A stretch of 64,000 nucleotides of DNA, taken from positions 310,001 through 374,000 of the forward strand of contig NZ_NSDM01000007.1 of assembly GCF_030852425.1 (NCBI RefSeq), in the 5' to 3' direction. Source of the stretch: Saccharothrix longispora. GTDB taxonomy: Bacteria > Actinomycetota > Actinomycetes > Mycobacteriales > Pseudonocardiaceae. A program made the position numbers and the translations under genes. The notes under the pieces were generated by a model. The model searched no databases. It was given only the letters and a program-made list of their open reading frames with translations, and was not told the DNA's origin. Of the stretch, positions 9,227 through 17,414 are shown one piece after another; within the stretch, counting starts at the first letter, position 1, and each line of letters begins with the position of its first letter.

Positions 9227-10168
9227 ATGAACGCTGTGGTGGAAGCGGCGATGGACGTGGCCGTGAAGATGCCGACTCCCGTGGTGCGGGAGCGCGACGC
9301 GAAGCACGTGTCGGGCTGGGGCGTGCTGGGCGGTTCGATCGTCGCGATGGCGCTGGGCGCGCTGGTGATCGTGCTCTCCGCGATCCCCGACGGCCCGGAC
9401 GCGGGACCGAGCCCGGCGGGGATCGTGGTCGGCGCGCTCCTCGTGGTGGTGGGCTCCGTCGCGTCGGGCGGGCTGTTCACCGTGGCGCCCGGCGAGGCCC
9501 GGGTCCTCCAGTTCGCGGGCCGCTACATCGGCACCGTGCGGCGCGACGGCCTGCGCTGGGCCAACCCGTTCGCCACGAAGGTGAAGGTGTCGACCCGCAT
9601 CCGCAACCACGAGACCACCGCGCTCAAGGTCAACGACGCCGACGGCAACCCGATCGAGATCGCCGCCGTGGTGGTGTGGCAGGTCGAGGACACCGCGCGG
9701 GCCAAGTTCGAGGTGGACGACTTCGTGAGGTTCGTGGGCATCCAGACCGAGACCGCCGTGCGGCACATCGCCACCAGCTACCCGTACGACAACCACGACG
9801 AGGCCGGCCTGTCGCTGCGCGAGAACGCCGACGAGATCACCGAGACCCTGTCCGTGGAGATCGCGGCACGCGTCCAGGCGGCCGGCGTGAAGGTGATCGA
9901 GTCACGCCTGACGCACCTGGCCTACGCTCCGGAGATCGCGCAGGCGATGCTCCAGCGCCAGCAGGCGGGCGCGGTGGTCGCGGCGCGGTCGAAGATCGTG
10001 GAGGGCGCGGTCGGGATGGTGCAGCTGGCGCTGGACCGGCTCGCCGAGCAGGACGTGGTGGAACTGGACGAGGAGCGCAAGGCGGCGATGGTGTCGAACC
10101 TGCTGGTCGTGCTGTGCGGGGACAAGTCCACGCAACCCATCGTCAACACCGGGTCGCTGTACCACTGA
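9227..10168 (+). CDS. SPFH/band-7 domain membrane protein
   Basis: A 313-residue membrane-organising protein of the stomatin/flotillin class. Two hydrophobic segments (about residues 25-48 and 60-80) anchor it, followed by the SPFH domain ([18 protein letters not shown] through YPYDNHDE), then a helical region with [18 protein letters not shown] typical of prohibitin-like oligomers. The ATG at 9227 follows GGGGTGGAG. Just upstream, ATG-AAC-TGA at 9207-9215 forms a minimal reading frame behind AGGAG, which could tune initiation. The RHH gene starts one base after its stop, so the two are cotranscribed. Confidence 0.87.
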   Translation: MNAVVEAAMDVAVKMPTPVVRERDAKHVSGWGVLGGSIVAMALGALVIVLSAIPDGPDAGPSPAGIVVGALLVVVGSVASGGLFTVAPGEARVLQFAGRYIGTVRRDGLRWANPFATKVKVSTRIRNHETTALKVNDADGNPIEIAAVVVWQVEDTARAKFEVDDFVRFVGIQTETAVRHIATSYPYDNHDEAGLSLRENADEITETLSVEIAARVQAAGVKVIESRLTHLAYAPEIAQAMLQRQQAGAVVAARSKIVEGAVGMVQLALDRLAEQDVVELDEERKAAMVSNLLVVLCGDKSTQPIVNTGSLYH

Positions 10169-10169
10169 C

Positions 10170-10409
10170 GTGGCCGAGCGCAAGAGCGTCCTGCTGCGCC
10201 TCGACCCGGCGGTGCACGACGCGCTGTCCCGGTGGGCGAGCGACGAGCTGCGCAGCACCAACGCGCAGATCGAGTTCCTGCTGCGCCGGGCGCTCGCCGA
10301 AGCGGGCCGCCTGCCCTCCGGCACGGCGGCCCCGCCGAAGCGCGGCCGGCCGCGCAAGTCGGAACCGGCTTCCGGCGAGGACCGACCCGCCGGCACCGAT
10401 CGGGGTTGA
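10170..10409 (+). CDS. Arc/MetJ-type ribbon-helix-helix protein
   Basis: A 79-residue protein with an N-terminal RHH DNA-binding fold: strand [19 protein letters not shown], then helices containing [14 protein letters not shown]. The C-terminal 30 residues are basic and Pro/Gly-rich (KRGRPRK, AT-hook-like). The GTG at 10170 lies one base after the SPFH stop, indicating coupling. RHH proteins usually repress their own operon, so the palindrome at 9177-9192 is a natural target, but that is inference. No toxin gene follows. Confidence 0.78.
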   Translation: MAERKSVLLRLDPAVHDALSRWASDELRSTNAQIEFLLRRALAEAGRLPSGTAAPPKRGRPRKSEPASGEDRPAGTDRG

Positions 10410-10449
10410 TCGACTCGCGGGTGCCGGGAGCCGGTGCCAGGTTGTGCCG

Positions 10450-11229
10450 ATGAGCGAGCTGAACACCCCGTACGCACCGGGCACGCCGGCGTGGGTGGAC
10501 ATGATGACCACCGATCGGGGCGCGACGACGGAGTTCTACGGCGGGCTGTTCGGCTGGGACTTCGAGGTCGGCGGCCCGGAGACCGGGTACTACACCAACG
10601 CCCTGGTGCGCGGCCTGCCCGTGGCCGGGTTCGGCGAGATGCCGCGCGACGCGCTGTTCCCGGTCGTGTGGACCACCTACCTCGCGACGGACGACCTCGA
10701 CGAGTCGCTGGAGGCCCTGGGCGCGGCCGGCGGCAAGGTGCTCGTGCCGGAGTTCGACACCGGCGGCCCGGGGCGCGGCGCCATCGCGATCGACCCGACG
10801 GGCGCGGCGTTCGGCCTGTGGGAGGCGGGCACGCACATCGGCGCGTACGTGGTGAACGAGCCGGGCGCGGTGGTGTGGAACGAACTGGCCACCCGCGACC
10901 CGTTCCGGGCGGCGGAGTTCTACCGGGACGTGTTCGGGCTGGGCCTGGACCCGCTGCCCGACTTCCCCTACACGCAGCTGACGGTGGACGGCCGGGCCGT
11001 GGCCGGGGTGTTCGGCATGGCCGACGGGATCCCCGCCGAGATCCCGCCGCACTGGATGACCTACTTCGCGGTGTCCGACGCCGAGGCGTCGGCACGGCGG
11101 GTGCGCGAGCTGGGCGGCGTCACGGTCGGCGACGTCGTCGACTCGCCGTTCGGCCGGTTCACCACGGCCGGCGACCCGATGGGCGCGACGTTCCGGATCA
11201 TCCAGCCACCGCCTTCCACCCGAGGCTGA
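10450..11229 (+). CDS. Two-module VOC-family protein (27-kDa-antigen/Cfp30B-like)
   Basis: A 259-residue protein of two VOC modules in tandem. Each opens with an FYxx(L/V)FGW/L element ([10 protein letters not shown] near residue 29, [10 protein letters not shown] near 157) and ends in a DPxGAxF element ([20 protein letters not shown]). The layout matches actinobacterial proteins annotated as Cfp30B-like or hydroxylases, whose chemistry is unknown. The ATG at 10450 is at the conserved N-terminus. The last 32 bases overlap the convergent TauE gene. Confidence 0.83.
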   Translation: MSELNTPYAPGTPAWVDMMTTDRGATTEFYGGLFGWDFEVGGPETGYYTNALVRGLPVAGFGEMPRDALFPVVWTTYLATDDLDESLEALGAAGGKVLVPEFDTGGPGRGAIAIDPTGAAFGLWEAGTHIGAYVVNEPGAVVWNELATRDPFRAAEFYRDVFGLGLDPLPDFPYTQLTVDGRAVAGVFGMADGIPAEIPPHWMTYFAVSDAEASARRVRELGGVTVGDVVDSPFGRFTTAGDPMGATFRIIQPPPSTRG

Positions 11230-12010
11230 CCACGAGCGCCACCACGACGGTGAGGAACACCCGGCGCACGAACCCCGATCCCCGTCGCACCGCGAGCCGC
11301 GCCCCGAACACCGCGCCGGTCATGTTGCACGCCGCCAGCACCAGTCCGAGGCCCCACAGCACCTTGCCCGCCGGGACGAAGTAGAGCAGCGCACCCAGGT
11401 TCGTCGCCACGTTGACGATCTTCGCCGTCGCCGACGCGCGCAGGAACGCGAACCCGACCACGCCCACCAGCAGGAAGACCAGGAACGCCCCGGTGCCCGG
11501 TCCCGCCAGCCCGTCGTAGAAGCCGATCACCGCGCCGCCGAGCGCCATCACCGCGATCTGCGCGGCGCGCGTGAACCGCGACGCCTCGGCCACGCCCAGC
11601 GCGGGCTTGCGCCACGTGTAGAGGCCGACGCCGACCAGTGCCACGAGCACCACGGCGTTCAGCGCGTCCGGCGCCAGCGCTCCCGCGAACGCCGCGCCAC
11701 CCACCGCGCCGCCGAACGCGGCCGACGCCATCGGCAGCGCCGACCACCAGTCGATCGACGTCTGCCGCGTGTAGGTCCGCACCGCCGCCGCCGTGCCGAC
11801 CACCGCGGCGACCTTGCTCGTGGCCAACGCGTACAGGGGCTGGCCGCCGGGCGCGATGAGCAGCATCGCGGGCAGCTGGATCAGCCCTCCCCCGCCGACG
11901 ACGGCGTCGACCGCGCCCGCGAGCGCGGCGGCGAGGCAGAGGAACAGCAGGGCGGCGAGCGAGACGTGCCCGAACCCGGGCCAGTCGAGAGCGGCGGTCA
12001 CGCACCGCAT
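11198..12010 (-). CDS. TauE/SafE-family membrane transporter (putative sulfite/anion exporter)
   Basis: A 270-residue integral membrane protein with about eight hydrophobic segments and the two family repeats. The first is marked by [19 protein letters not shown] and the second by [17 protein letters not shown]. Relatives export sulfite, sulfoacetate or other organosulfonates; the substrate here is not evident. Length is typical. It is divergent from the GH3 gene and its upstream region borders the CebR box, but the box is closer to the GH3 promoter. Confidence 0.85.
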   Translation of the reverse strand: MRCVTAALDWPGFGHVSLAALLFLCLAAALAGAVDAVVGGGGLIQLPAMLLIAPGGQPLYALATSKVAAVVGTAAAVRTYTRQTSIDWWSALPMASAAFGGAVGGAAFAGALAPDALNAVVLVALVGVGLYTWRKPALGVAEASRFTRAAQIAVMALGGAVIGFYDGLAGPGTGAFLVFLLVGVVGFAFLRASATAKIVNVATNLGALLYFVPAGKVLWGLGLVLAACNMTGAVFGARLAVRRGSGFVRRVFLTVVVALVVSLGWKAVAG

Positions 12011-12059
12011 TCAACAGGACAGGCGTACTGCATTTCACCCCTTACCGAGGCGACCACGC

Positions 12060-12073
12060 TGGGAGCGCTCCCA
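12060..12073. promoter_or_regulatory. CebR box (cellobiose/cellotriose repressor operator)
   Basis: TGGGAGCGCTCCCA is a perfect 14-base palindrome identical to the streptomycete CebR consensus. It lies 120 bases upstream of the GH3 start. CebR is a LacI-family repressor released by cello-oligosaccharides. cebR and the cebEFG transporter are not in the window, so this would be a remote regulon member. Confidence 0.85.
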
Positions 12074-12192
12074 GAATGCGCCGTTCGGCCCTAGTCGTGC
12101 GCCACCTCACACCGGAAGGGTGGATCGGACCGCCGCCCCCGGGACCCCGTCCCGTCTTCCCGCAGCCCGCCCCCTCGTCCGGGAGGTCCTCG

Positions 12193-14469
12193 ATGCTGAG
12201 ATCCCGCAAGCGCACCGCCATCGGCGCCCTCGCCGTGCTGGCGATGCTGGTCACCGGAGCGCAGGCGAGCGGTGTGATCGAACCGGGCAGCGCGGACTAC
12301 AGCGACGCCCGCGCGCCCGTCGACCGCCGCGTCGACGACCTGCTGCGGCGCATGACGCTGGAGGAGAAGGTCGGCCAGATGACGCAGATCCGCCTCGGCA
12401 AGCTGCGGGGCAACTGCGAGTGGAACCCCGGCCCGCTGCGCGAGGACTGCATGAAGGCCGTCCTGGAGGACGCGAAGGTCGGCTCGATCCTGTCCGGCGG
12501 CGGCGAAGTGCCCAACCCGAACACGCCCCGGGCGTGGGCGGAGATGACGAACGCCATCCAGAAGTTCGCCCTCGACCACAGCCGGCTCAAGATCCCGGTC
12601 ATCTACGGCGCGGACGGCGTGCACGGCCACTCGAACGTGGTGAGCGCCACCATGTTCCCGCACCAGGTGGGCCTCGGCGCGACCTGGAACCCGGACCTGT
12701 TGGAGGAGATCGGCGCCTCGACAGGACGGGCGATGCGCGCGACCGGCGTGTTCTGGAACTTCGCGCCCGTGTCCGACCTCGCCCGCGACACCCGCTGGGG
12801 CCGCTACTACGAGACCTACAGCGAGGACCCGGTGCTGGCCGGGTCGCTGGCCGCGGCCAACGTGCGCGGCCAGCAGGGACCGGCCGACGACACCGCGAAG
12901 CTCACCGCCACCGCCAAGCACTTCGCGGGCTACTCCGAGCCGTTCAACGGCCACGACCGCGCGCCCGCGCAACTGCCCATCCGCTACCTCCAGGACACCG
13001 TGCTGCCCGCCTTCCAGCCCCAGTTCGACGCGGGCGTCGGCACCGTGATGATCAACTCCGGTGCGGTCAACGGCGTGCCCGCGCACGCCTCGAAGTACCT
13101 GCTCACCGAGCAGCTGCGCGACCGCATGGGCTTCCGCGGCGTGGCCATCACCGACTGGGAGGACATCCGCTTCCTGGTCGACCGCTACCACGTGGCCGCC
13201 GACTACCGGGAAGCCATCGCGCTGGCCGTCAACGCGGGCGTCGACATGGCGATGGAACCGTCCAACGCCGCCGAGTTCACCTCCGGCCTGCTGGCGAACG
13301 TCCGCAGCGGGGCGATCAGCGGCAGGCGGATCGACCAGGCGGTGCGCCGCATCCTCACCCTCAAGTTCCAGCTCGGCCTGTTCGAGAAGCCGTTCGTGGA
13401 CGAGGCGAAGGCGGACTCGATCGTCGAGGGCGCCGACCGCCGACTCGCCCGCCAGGCCGCCACCGAGGGCACCGTCCTGCTGCGCAACGAGGGCGTCCTG
13501 CCGCTGTCCACGAACGCCCGCAAGCTCGTCGTGACCGGCGACGCGGCCGACTCGGTGCCCCGCCAGCTCGGCGGCTGGACGGTCGGCTGGCAGGGCATCC
13601 CGTCCGGCTCCCCGCTACCGCCCGCGGTCACCGTGCTCCAGGGCATCCGCACCGCCGTCCCCGCGGCGGACGTCGTCAGCGCCCCCACGCAGGCCGACGC
13701 GGTCACCCAGGCCGCCGGCGCCGACGCCGTGGTCGTGGTGCTCGGCGAAGACCCCGGCGCCGAGGGCGACGCCGACACCGAGTCACCCGAGCTGACCGCC
13801 GAGCAGCAGGCCCTGGTGACGGCCGTGCGGGCGACCGGCACACCGGTCGTCGTGGTGCTGCTCACCGGACGGCCCCAGGTGCTGGGCGCGGTCGCCGACG
13901 CCCCGGCCCTGGTCGCGGGCTGGCTGCCCGGCTCGGAAGGCGGCAACGCCATCGCCGACGTGCTGTTCGGCGCGGTCAACCCCAGCGGCAAGCTGGCGGT
14001 GTCGTGGCCGAAGACCATCGGCGACCAGCCGTTCTCCTACGACCAGCCGCGCGGCGCCAACGCGGGCCCCAGCTCCAGCTACGACCCGCAGTTCGCCTTC
14101 GGCCACGGCCTGTCCTACACCACGTTCACCACCTCCACGCCGGTCCTCAAGGCCACCGAGGTCCGCCGCGACGACCAGGTCAGGCTGTCGGTCGCGGTGG
14201 CCAACACCGGCGACCGCGACGGCACGGTCGTCGTGCCCGTGTACGTGCACCAACCGGTGAGCCAGGTGCTCACGCCCTACCAGCGGCTGGTGGGCTTCAC
14301 CCGCGTCACGCTCAAGGCCCACGAGCAGCGCACCGTCGAGGTGGGCTTCCCGACCAAGCACCTCGCGGTGACCGCCGGCGACATGCACGGCGACGGCAGG
14401 CCCGAGGTCGCCAGGGGCGCCTACGAGGTGCTCGTCGGCGAGGGGAGGGCCGGGTTCACGGTTCGGTGA
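12193..14469 (+). CDS. Secreted glycoside hydrolase family 3 beta-glucosidase
   Basis: A 758-residue exported enzyme releasing terminal beta-linked sugars, probably glucose from cello-oligosaccharides. After the signal peptide (1-26, MLRSRKR then a hydrophobic core) come the GH3 N-terminal barrel with substrate-binding KHF (242-244) and nucleophile D321 in AITDWED, the alpha/beta sandwich (about 395-570), and a C-terminal fibronectin-like domain (about 640-755, LSVAVANTGDRDGTVVVPVY). The ATG at 12193 is preceded by GGGAGG at 12181-12186. The upstream CebR box supports cello-oligosaccharide induction. It is otherwise monocistronic. Confidence 0.93.
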   Translation: MLRSRKRTAIGALAVLAMLVTGAQASGVIEPGSADYSDARAPVDRRVDDLLRRMTLEEKVGQMTQIRLGKLRGNCEWNPGPLREDCMKAVLEDAKVGSILSGGGEVPNPNTPRAWAEMTNAIQKFALDHSRLKIPVIYGADGVHGHSNVVSATMFPHQVGLGATWNPDLLEEIGASTGRAMRATGVFWNFAPVSDLARDTRWGRYYETYSEDPVLAGSLAAANVRGQQGPADDTAKLTATAKHFAGYSEPFNGHDRAPAQLPIRYLQDTVLPAFQPQFDAGVGTVMINSGAVNGVPAHASKYLLTEQLRDRMGFRGVAITDWEDIRFLVDRYHVAADYREAIALAVNAGVDMAMEPSNAAEFTSGLLANVRSGAISGRRIDQAVRRILTLKFQLGLFEKPFVDEAKADSIVEGADRRLARQAATEGTVLLRNEGVLPLSTNARKLVVTGDAADSVPRQLGGWTVGWQGIPSGSPLPPAVTVLQGIRTAVPAADVVSAPTQADAVTQAAGADAVVVVLGEDPGAEGDADTESPELTAEQQALVTAVRATGTPVVVVLLTGRPQVLGAVADAPALVAGWLPGSEGGNAIADVLFGAVNPSGKLAVSWPKTIGDQPFSYDQPRGANAGPSSSYDPQFAFGHGLSYTTFTTSTPVLKATEVRRDDQVRLSVAVANTGDRDGTVVVPVYVHQPVSQVLTPYQRLVGFTRVTLKAHEQRTVEVGFPTKHLAVTAGDMHGDGRPEVARGAYEVLVGEGRAGFTVR

Positions 14470-14492
14470 GCAGCCCTGATAACCTTGTCCGC

Positions 14493-14568
14493 CGTACCGC
14501 GCGGCATTCCGCCGTGGAGGAAACCCACCCCCGTTCCGGGGTTGGCGCCGATGAACGAGCGCGGTACG
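14493..14568 (+). promoter_or_regulatory. Structured 5' leader of rpsT, candidate S20 autoregulatory element
   Basis: CGTACCGCGC (14493-14502) pairs perfectly with GCGCGGTACG (14559-14568), enclosing 56 bases with further GC-rich pairing. A -10-like TAACCT at 14480-14485 would start transcription almost exactly at the 5' arm. The structure ends about 31 bases before the rpsT GTG. Ribosomal-protein leaders often bind their own product; that role is inferred. Confidence 0.45.
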
Positions 14569-14599
14569 ACTCCGAGACCGAGGAAAAGGTGGCTTTCGC

Positions 14600-14860
14600 G
14601 TGGCGAACATCAAGTCCCAGCTGAAGCGGATCAAGACCAACGAGAAGGCGCGCCTGCGCAACAAGGCCGTCAAGTCGTCGCTCAAGACCGCGATCCGCAA
14701 GTTCCGTGAGGCCGCCGAGGCGGGCGACAAGGCGAAGGCCACCGAGCTGGCGCGTGAGGCGTCCCGCAAGCTCGACAAGGCCGTCACCAAGGGCGTCATC
14801 CACGCCAACCAGGCCGCCAACAAGAAGTCGGCGCTGGCCAGGCGCGCCAACCAGATCTGA
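14600..14860 (+). CDS. rpsT: 30S ribosomal protein S20
   Basis: An 86-residue basic helical-bundle protein that binds 16S rRNA early in small-subunit assembly. The N-terminus [16 protein letters not shown] and C-terminus [16 protein letters not shown] are family hallmarks. The start is a GTG at 14600, and AGGAAAAGG upstream is the likely ribosome site. It is convergent with holA, with a strong shared hairpin between them. Confidence 0.97.
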   Translation: MANIKSQLKRIKTNEKARLRNKAVKSSLKTAIRKFREAAEAGDKAKATELAREASRKLDKAVTKGVIHANQAANKKSALARRANQI

Positions 14861-14873
14861 TCCCGGCTTCACC

Positions 14874-14909
14874 GGAGCGCCGCTCACCCCCACGGGTGGG
14901 CGGCGCTCC
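14874..14909. terminator. Bidirectional hairpin terminator between rpsT and holA
   Basis: Sixteen-base arms (14874-14889 and 14894-14909) with one wobble pair and a CCAC loop, 14 bases after the rpsT stop and 37 bases from the holA stop. There is no U-tract. Its position suits termination from both sides. Confidence 0.8.
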
Positions 14910-14945
14910 CGCGTTCCGCCCGTCCTCCCGTCCAGGTCACCCGCC

Positions 14946-15929
14946 TCAGCGCCGCCCGTGCGCCGCGACGATCTTCAGCACCGCCCGTTCCAGGGCGTAG
15001 CCCGAGTCCGCCGCGGCACCCTTCACGTCCGCGTTGAGGTCGGCCACGACCGACATGGCCGCGGCCAGCCCGTGGTCCTCCCAGCCGCGCGACTGCCCCT
15101 GCGCCTTCTTCACCTTCCACGGCGGCATGCCGAGTTCGCCCGCCAGCTTGAAGGGGTCGCCCCGCCCCACCGCGGACACCCGCGCGACCGTGCGCACCGC
15201 GTCGGCCAGCGCGTCGGCCACCAGCACGTGCGGCACCCCGAGCTGGATAGCCCACCGCAGGGCTTCCAGCGCGCCGGCCCGGTCGCCCATGACGGCCTTC
15301 TCCGCCACCGCGAACCCGGTCACCTCGGCCCGTCCCCGGTGGTACCGGCGGACCGCCTCGGCGTCGACCTTGCCACCGGTGTCGGCCACCAGCTGCGACG
15401 CCGCCGCGGCCAGCTCGCGCAGGTCCGACCCGACGGCCTCGATCAGCGCCGCCACCGCCTCCGGATCGGCCTTGCCGCCCCCGGCCGCGCGGATCTCGTT
15501 GCGCACGAACGCTTCGCGGTCGGTCGCCTTGGTCATCTTCGGGCACTCCGTGACCCGCGCCCCGGCCTTCCGCAGCGCCGCGGGCAGCTCCCTGGCCGCC
15601 TTGCTCCGCCCGCCGCCGCTGTGCACGACCACGAGCGTCACCCCGTCCGCGGGCGCCTTCGCGTAGGCGACCACGGCGTCGGCGATCTCCTTGCCGGCTT
15701 CCTGCGCCGCCTCCAGCGCGACCACCCGGCCCTCCGCGAACAGCGACGGGCTCACCAGTTCCGCCAGCTCAGGAGGGGTGAGATCAGTCACGCGGACCCT
15801 GGTCAGGTCGGCCTGCGGATCGGCTGCGCGCGCGACCTCCAACGCACCGCGCACCGCGCGTTCGACCAGCAACTCCTCCTCGCCGACGACCAGGTGCACG
15901 GCGTCGGGCGTCTCAGCGGGCGCACTCAC
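14946..15929 (-). CDS. holA: DNA polymerase III delta subunit
   Basis: A 327-residue clamp-loader subunit that opens the sliding clamp. The N-terminus VHLVVGEEELLVERAV, the SLFAEGRVVALEAA segment, and the C-terminal GMPPWKVKKAQGQSRGW block are typical of HolA. Actinobacterial HolA lacks a full Walker motif, as here. Start is the GTG at 15929; the frame continues far upstream but only as the complement of thrC. It lies between rpsT and comEC, as in Mycobacterium, apart from the inserted thrC. Confidence 0.95.
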   Translation of the reverse strand: MSAPAETPDAVHLVVGEEELLVERAVRGALEVARAADPQADLTRVRVTDLTPPELAELVSPSLFAEGRVVALEAAQEAGKEIADAVVAYAKAPADGVTLVVVHSGGGRSKAARELPAALRKAGARVTECPKMTKATDREAFVRNEIRAAGGGKADPEAVAALIEAVGSDLRELAAAASQLVADTGGKVDAEAVRRYHRGRAEVTGFAVAEKAVMGDRAGALEALRWAIQLGVPHVLVADALADAVRTVARVSAVGRGDPFKLAGELGMPPWKVKKAQGQSRGWEDHGLAAAMSVVADLNADVKGAAADSGYALERAVLKIVAAHGRR

Positions 15930-16028
15930 GCGCGCGATCCTCCCACGTCCGCTCCGCGTCCGGATGGTGGACGCGACTGGCTGAGGGGCGGGATCGTGTC
16001 GTACGTTGAATCCCACAACCGAATACCG

Positions 16029-16139
16029 CTCATCCAGAGGGGCAGAGGGATCGGCCCGAAGAAGCCCCGGCAACCCGTCGCACAGCGTCCGCTGTGGGAC
16101 CACGGTGCCAATTCCGACCCGCGACGCGGGAAAGATGAG
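16029..16139 (+). ncRNA. SAM-I (S-box) riboswitch controlling thrC
   Basis: The conserved S-box core is present: P1 5' strand CTCATC (16029-16034), CAGAGGGGCAGAGGGA, CGGCCC-GAAGAAGCCC, GGCAACCC, then GGTGCCAATTCC and a closing GAAAGATGAG whose GATGAG (16134-16139) completes P1. The thrC Shine-Dalgarno GAGGAG (16137-16142) overlaps the 3' strand of P1, so SAM-stabilised P1 would hide it. That indicates control of translation initiation. No separate terminator is visible between aptamer and start codon. Confidence 0.93.
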
Positions 16140-16151
16140 GAGAACCTCGCG

Positions 16152-17414
16152 ATGACTGCTGTCGGTGTGCCCCCGACCACCACCTCCTTCGACCTCGGTC
16201 CGGCTCGCGCCCTGTCCTGCCGCGAGTGCGGTCACGAGACGCCGCTCGCCCCGGAATACGCCTGCCTCGAGTGTTTCGGGCCACTGGAGGTGGCCTACGA
16301 CTTCGGCCGGGTCCGCCGTGAGGACATCGAAGCCGGCCCCCGCTCGATCTGGCGTTACCGCGGCCTGCTCCCCGTGCCCTCCACCGTCGAGTCGCACCCC
16401 AACACCAACCCCGGCGGCACCCGCCTCGTCGAGGCCGACCGCCTCGCCAAGGCCCTGGGCGTGCGCAAGGTCTGGGTGAAGGACGACACCGGCAACCCGA
16501 CCCACTCGTTCAAGGACCGCGTCGTCGGCGTCGCCCTCGCCGCCGCCCGCGAACTCGGCTTCAAGGTCCTCGCCTGCCCGTCCACCGGCAACCTCGCCAA
16601 CGCCGTCGCCGCCGCCGCGGCCCGCGCGGGCTGGCAGTCGGTCGTCCTCGTGCCCTCCTCCCTGGAGCGGGCGAAGATCCTCATGACCGCCGTCTACGGC
16701 GGCAACCTGATCACCGTCGACGGCAACTACGACGACGTGAACCGGCTCGCGCAGGAACTCGCCGCCGAGCACGAGGACTGGGCGTTCGTCAACGTCAACG
16801 TCCGCCCCTACTACGCCGAGGGCTCCAAGACGCTCGGCTACGAGGTCGCCGAACAGCTCGGCTGGCGCCTGCCCGACCAGATCGTGGTGCCCATCGCCTC
16901 CGGCTCCCAGCTCACCAAGGTCGACAAGGCGTTCCGCGAACTGGGCGAACTCGACCTGGTCGAGCAGACCCCGTACCGGGTGTTCGGCGCGCAGGCCACC
17001 GGATGCTCCCCCGTCGCCGCCGCCTTCAAGGCCGGCCGCGACGTGGTCACCCCGGTCCGCCCGGACACCATCGCCCGCTCGCTGGCGATCGGCGCCCCCG
17101 CCGACGGCCCGTACGTGCTCGACGCGGTGCGCCGCACCGACGGCGCCATCGAGGACGTCACCGACGAGGAGGTCGTCGAGGGCATCCGCCTGCTGGCCCG
17201 CACCGAGGGCATCTTCGCCGAGACCGCGGGCGGGGTGACCGTGGCGACCGCGAAGAAGCTCATCGAGACCGGTCGGCTCGACCCCGACGGCGAGACCGTG
17301 CTGCTCATCACCGGCGACGGCCTCAAGACCCTCGACGCGCTCGGCGACCGGGTCGGCCCGAAGGCCAACGTCCCGCCGTCGGCGGAGGCCGTGCTGAGGG
17401 CCCTCGAGTCCTGA
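16152..17414 (+). CDS. thrC: Threonine synthase, PLP-dependent
   Basis: A 420-residue fold-type II PLP enzyme converting O-phosphohomoserine to threonine. A zinc-ribbon-like N-terminus (C23, C26, C38, C41) precedes the catalytic core, with the PLP lysine K121 in THSFKDR and the phosphate loop CPSTGNLANAV. Start is the ATG at 16152, nine bases after GAGGAG. It stands alone between holA and comEC rather than in a hom-thrC-thrB operon, and it is under a SAM-I riboswitch. A second thrC elsewhere is likely but cannot be seen here. Confidence 0.95.
   Translation: MTAVGVPPTTTSFDLGPARALSCRECGHETPLAPEYACLECFGPLEVAYDFGRVRREDIEAGPRSIWRYRGLLPVPSTVESHPNTNPGGTRLVEADRLAKALGVRKVWVKDDTGNPTHSFKDRVVGVALAAARELGFKVLACPSTGNLANAVAAAAARAGWQSVVLVPSSLERAKILMTAVYGGNLITVDGNYDDVNRLAQELAAEHEDWAFVNVNVRPYYAEGSKTLGYEVAEQLGWRLPDQIVVPIASGSQLTKVDKAFRELGELDLVEQTPYRVFGAQATGCSPVAAAFKAGRDVVTPVRPDTIARSLAIGAPADGPYVLDAVRRTDGAIEDVTDEEVVEGIRLLARTEGIFAETAGGVTVATAKKLIETGRLDPDGETVLLITGDGLKTLDALGDRVGPKANVPPSAEAVLRALES

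Noticed and set aside
14946-16772. HolA reading frame extended far upstream to 16772
   Set aside because: The extra part is the complement of the riboswitch and thrC; HolA similarity begins at the GTG at 15929.
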